64,000 bases of DNA from Paraprevotella clara YIT 11840 (lineage in GTDB: Bacteria > Bacteroidota > Bacteroidia > Bacteroidales > Bacteroidaceae): assembly GCF_000233955.1 (NCBI RefSeq), contig NZ_JH376625.1, positions 62,001-126,000 of the forward strand, in the 5' to 3' direction. The notes under the pieces are model-generated. The model did no database searches and was not told the origin of the DNA. It saw nothing but the letters and a program-made list of their open reading frames with translations. The stretch's first letter is position 1, and every line of letters starts with the position of its first letter. Below are positions 61,985-64,000 of this stretch, in pieces. Both the position numbers and the translations under genes were made by a program.

Positions 61985-64000
61985 TTATAAGACTACTTTG
62001 AAAGTTTGTGTCTTATGTCCTATATCGGCTTTTATGAGATAGACCCCGCATCGGGGAATATCGATTGTTCCGCTGTCGTCGACTGTCATGTGTGAAATGG
62101 TGGTGCCGGTTTCGTCCATGACGGTCAGGGTTGTACTTTCGTTCACATGGTAATGCAGTTTGCCGTTTGCACCATATATCCGGACGCCGGGGAGCACATG
62201 TTCCTCTACGGAACTGCCGGACGGGTCGAAACGGGACAGTGTGAACGCTCCGCCCCTCTTGCCGTTGTCGATGGCCTGTACGCCCCATTCATACGTGGCT
62301 TCCTCGTCATCTATGTACATGGAGTAGACGGTCGTCGAGATTTGTCCCGAGATTTCTCCAGTTTTGATGAAACCGGTCTGCACGTCTGCCGGCACGGTCA
62401 TGAAGAATTTGTCTGAACCCGACTTTTTCAAATACAGGTTGTACTGCAAGGCTTCTTGGGGAGTGACGTCGTCCGAAGCTACGTCCCAACTGAAAGTAAC
62501 CATCTTTGTGGCTTGGTTGTAGACGGCTTTCAGGTTTTGGGGAGCGGTGGGGGCTGCGTTGGGGACGGCTCCCTCGTCGGACGATGTGTTCCGGTAAAGT
62601 TCGGTGGCGCATTCGCGTGAACATACGTCGCTATGCGCCCATCCCATGTTCCAGGCATCCAGATAACCGTCGTTGTCGAAATCTATCAAGTGGTTATTAC
62701 CATGGGTTACACGATCGAATGTCCAAGGAGATGCCGTGTCGTACCATCCGCCGCAGGGCTTGAAGCAGAAATCTCCCCGGTTCAGATAAAGCCAAGTCGT
62801 GATTTCATGGCTTTCGCCGTGTCCACCTGCTAAGATGTCCGGCAGTCCGTCATGGTTCACGTCGCCGAACGAGGGGGTAGCTCCGTCTACTCCTTCAAAT
62901 CCGCAGAACAAATCGTCCAACATTTCAAATGTCCGTCCGCCTTTATTGCGGTACACATAGAATGATTTGGCATTTTGCCCTTTCGTGGCAGAGTACCCGG
63001 TGACGACGATGTCCGTCCACCCGTCTGCGTTCAGGTCGCAGGGGAAACAAGACGAATCGTATGATCCGTACAGGTATTGCCCGTTTTCAGAGAAAGTACC
63101 GTCGCCATTGTTCCAGTAGATGCGGAGATTGCCTTCGCCCGGGCCGTAACCGGATGAAATGATATCCAGCCAACCGTCGTTGTCCATATCGGCAAAATGT
63201 ACCGAACCTCTTGATAGCCCTGTGAAGGGTTTGTCGCCGTCCAAAGGGGTTTCTTGTCGGATGAACCCTTTCCCTTTATTGTTTTTATAGAGGTAAAGCA
63301 CGCGCCGGTCGTGGTGTACGACGGGCTTACCGTTTTCATCCGTGATTCCGTTTGTGTCTTCGTAGTCATCCAGTCCGGCGATGATGAAGTCAAGATAACC
63401 GTCTTTGTCATAATCGCCTACGGAGACGTAGTGGCGCGACCGTCCGCCGTCCAGCGAGCCGTAGATAGGAGAGATTCCCATGAGATTGCTTTCCGGTGTG
63501 GCTTGATTTACTTCTTCAAAGACATATTTTCCGTCCGGTCCGATTCCTTTGTTCTCGTACAGGTAGGCGACCACATCGTCGAGGTCGTTTTCATAGTCCA
63601 TAGATTTTACTCCGGGTACGAACAAGTCCATTAAGCCGTCGTTGTTGTAGTCGAACCATGTGGGGCAAGCATAATATACCACATCGAAGGGACTGTCCAG
63701 CTTCTTGAATGTTCCGTCTTCTTGATAGTCATACAGGGCGGAGAACTTTTTCCGCGAGGTTATCCGTTGGTGTTCGTTGTTGCCGGAATAAGTGACTTCC
63801 AGGAATCCGTCGTTGTCGTAGTCGCCCCAAGCCGCGTCGGAGCGGTCGGTGGAGTGGAGGAACTGTCCGCGGACGATGGCCGTGGCCGCTTGTTCGGCTG
63901 GCACGGGGTATTTCACTTTTTCAAATACCGGTTCTGTCGGATTGCCCGGTTCCGGAAACTCGGTAAAGTCTTTGTTCGTGAATTCGTCATACACCTCTTT
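61985..64000 (-). CDS. FG-GAP/VCBS-repeat secreted protein with T9SS C-terminal domain, N terminus outside the window
   Basis: The frame is open to the right edge, so about 671 residues of the C-terminal part are seen. At least six FG-GAP/VCBS-type repeats are present, with D-x-D-x-D-G calcium loops (DYDNDGFLEV, DYNNDGLMDLF, DYDKDGYLDF, DMDNDGWLDI, DLNADGWTDI, DVNHDGLPDI), forming a beta-propeller. A fibronectin-like domain follows (TAPQNLKAVYNQATKMVTFS). The end (GVRIYGANGKLHYHV, IPRCGVYLIKADI, QTFKVVL) is a T9SS type A-like sorting domain. The apparent ATG near 63994 is actually an internal GTG. Likely exported through SprA. Confidence 0.85.
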   Translation of the reverse strand, partial: KEVYDEFTNKDFTEFPEPGNPTEPVFEKVKYPVPAEQAATAIVRGQFLHSTDRSDAAWGDYDNDGFLEVTYSGNNEHQRITSRKKFSALYDYQEDGTFKKLDSPFDVVYYACPTWFDYNNDGLMDLFVPGVKSMDYENDLDDVVAYLYENKGIGPDGKYVFEEVNQATPESNLMGISPIYGSLDGGRSRHYVSVGDYDKDGYLDFIIAGLDDYEDTNGITDENGKPVVHHDRRVLYLYKNNKGKGFIRQETPLDGDKPFTGLSRGSVHFADMDNDGWLDIISSGYGPGEGNLRIYWNNGDGTFSENGQYLYGSYDSSCFPCDLNADGWTDIVVTGYSATKGQNAKSFYVYRNKGGRTFEMLDDLFCGFEGVDGATPSFGDVNHDGLPDILAGGHGESHEITTWLYLNRGDFCFKPCGGWYDTASPWTFDRVTHGNNHLIDFDNDGYLDAWNMGWAHSDVCSRECATELYRNTSSDEGAVPNAAPTAPQNLKAVYNQATKMVTFSWDVASDDVTPQEALQYNLYLKKSGSDKFFMTVPADVQTGFIKTGEISGQISTTVYSMYIDDEEATYEWGVQAIDNGKRGGAFTLSRFDPSGSSVEEHVLPGVRIYGANGKLHYHVNESTTLTVMDETGTTISHMTVDDSGTIDIPRCGVYLIKADIGHKTQTFKVVL

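Noticed and set aside
1-64000. tRNA, rRNA, insertion sequence or phage genes
   Set aside because: No tRNA cloverleaf, rRNA sequence, transposase, integrase or phage structural gene was recognised on either strand; absence is by reading only and a dedicated tRNA scan was not possible.

Overview
This window is a chromosomal segment of a Bacteroidales bacterium with roughly balanced GC. The evidence is a SusC/SusD pair, several promoters of the Bacteroidetes type (-7 box TAnnTTTG, -33 box near TTTG), a Bacteroidales-type yicC-gmk-nadD and sprA-ruvA order, and three components of the type IX secretion system (T9SS): PorU, PorV and SprA. The T9SS genes, the fucose pathway and the secreted protein families fit a gut or oral Prevotellaceae/Paraprevotella-like lineage better than the genus Bacteroides, but genus cannot be fixed from sequence alone.

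Layout. 1-3277: tail of a glycan uptake locus (SusC end, SusD, DUF1735/DUF4361-type lipoprotein). 3278-4136: gene-free stretch with repeats. 4137-8270: GNAT acetyltransferase, the rplM-rpsI and rpsB-tsf translation genes with probable leaders, and a fumarylacetoacetate hydrolase family enzyme. 8275-15354: porU-porV, ispF, and a convergent GT39-like membrane glycosyltransferase. 15364-24138: an L-fucose module made of a divergent AraC regulator, fucI, fucA, a FGGY kinase, a mutarotase, fucP, a broken GH29 fragment and an intact secreted GH29 alpha-L-fucosidase. 24251-33471: housekeeping genes (nadD, gmk, yicC; tsaB, DUF4290, murA, rimM, dxr, rseP) and small proteins. 33584-43677: CCA-adding enzyme, the 2553-residue SprA translocon and ruvA. 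44324-49836: tandem SGNH esterase and an etfBA/acyl-CoA dehydrogenase operon. 49999-57473: a UvrD-like helicase with a nuclease-like insert, an LRR/transglutaminase secreted protein, and an overlapping secreted protein/ECF sigma/membrane protein set. 57629-64000: secreted PCMD/Ig-like protein, second GH29 fucosidase and a VCBS-repeat protein; the PCMD and VCBS proteins end in T9SS-like C-terminal domains.

How the genes fit together. The cell appears to release fucose from host or dietary glycans with secreted GH29 enzymes, import it with FucP and degrade it through FucI, the kinase and FucA. It displays large secreted proteins through SprA/PorV/PorU, and at least two likely cargo proteins are in the same window. 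Glycan genes and T9SS cargo are interleaved with ordinary housekeeping operons.

The least explained material is (i) two families of intergenic repeats, each present twice in the window, (ii) a GC-rich near-palindromic segment that appears to have been inserted in frame at the start of sprA, and (iii) the LRR-transglutaminase / secreted DUF2723-like / ECF sigma / membrane protein cluster, which looks like an envelope-sensing regulatory unit without a classical FecR partner. No tRNA, rRNA, CRISPR array, transposase or phage gene was seen.
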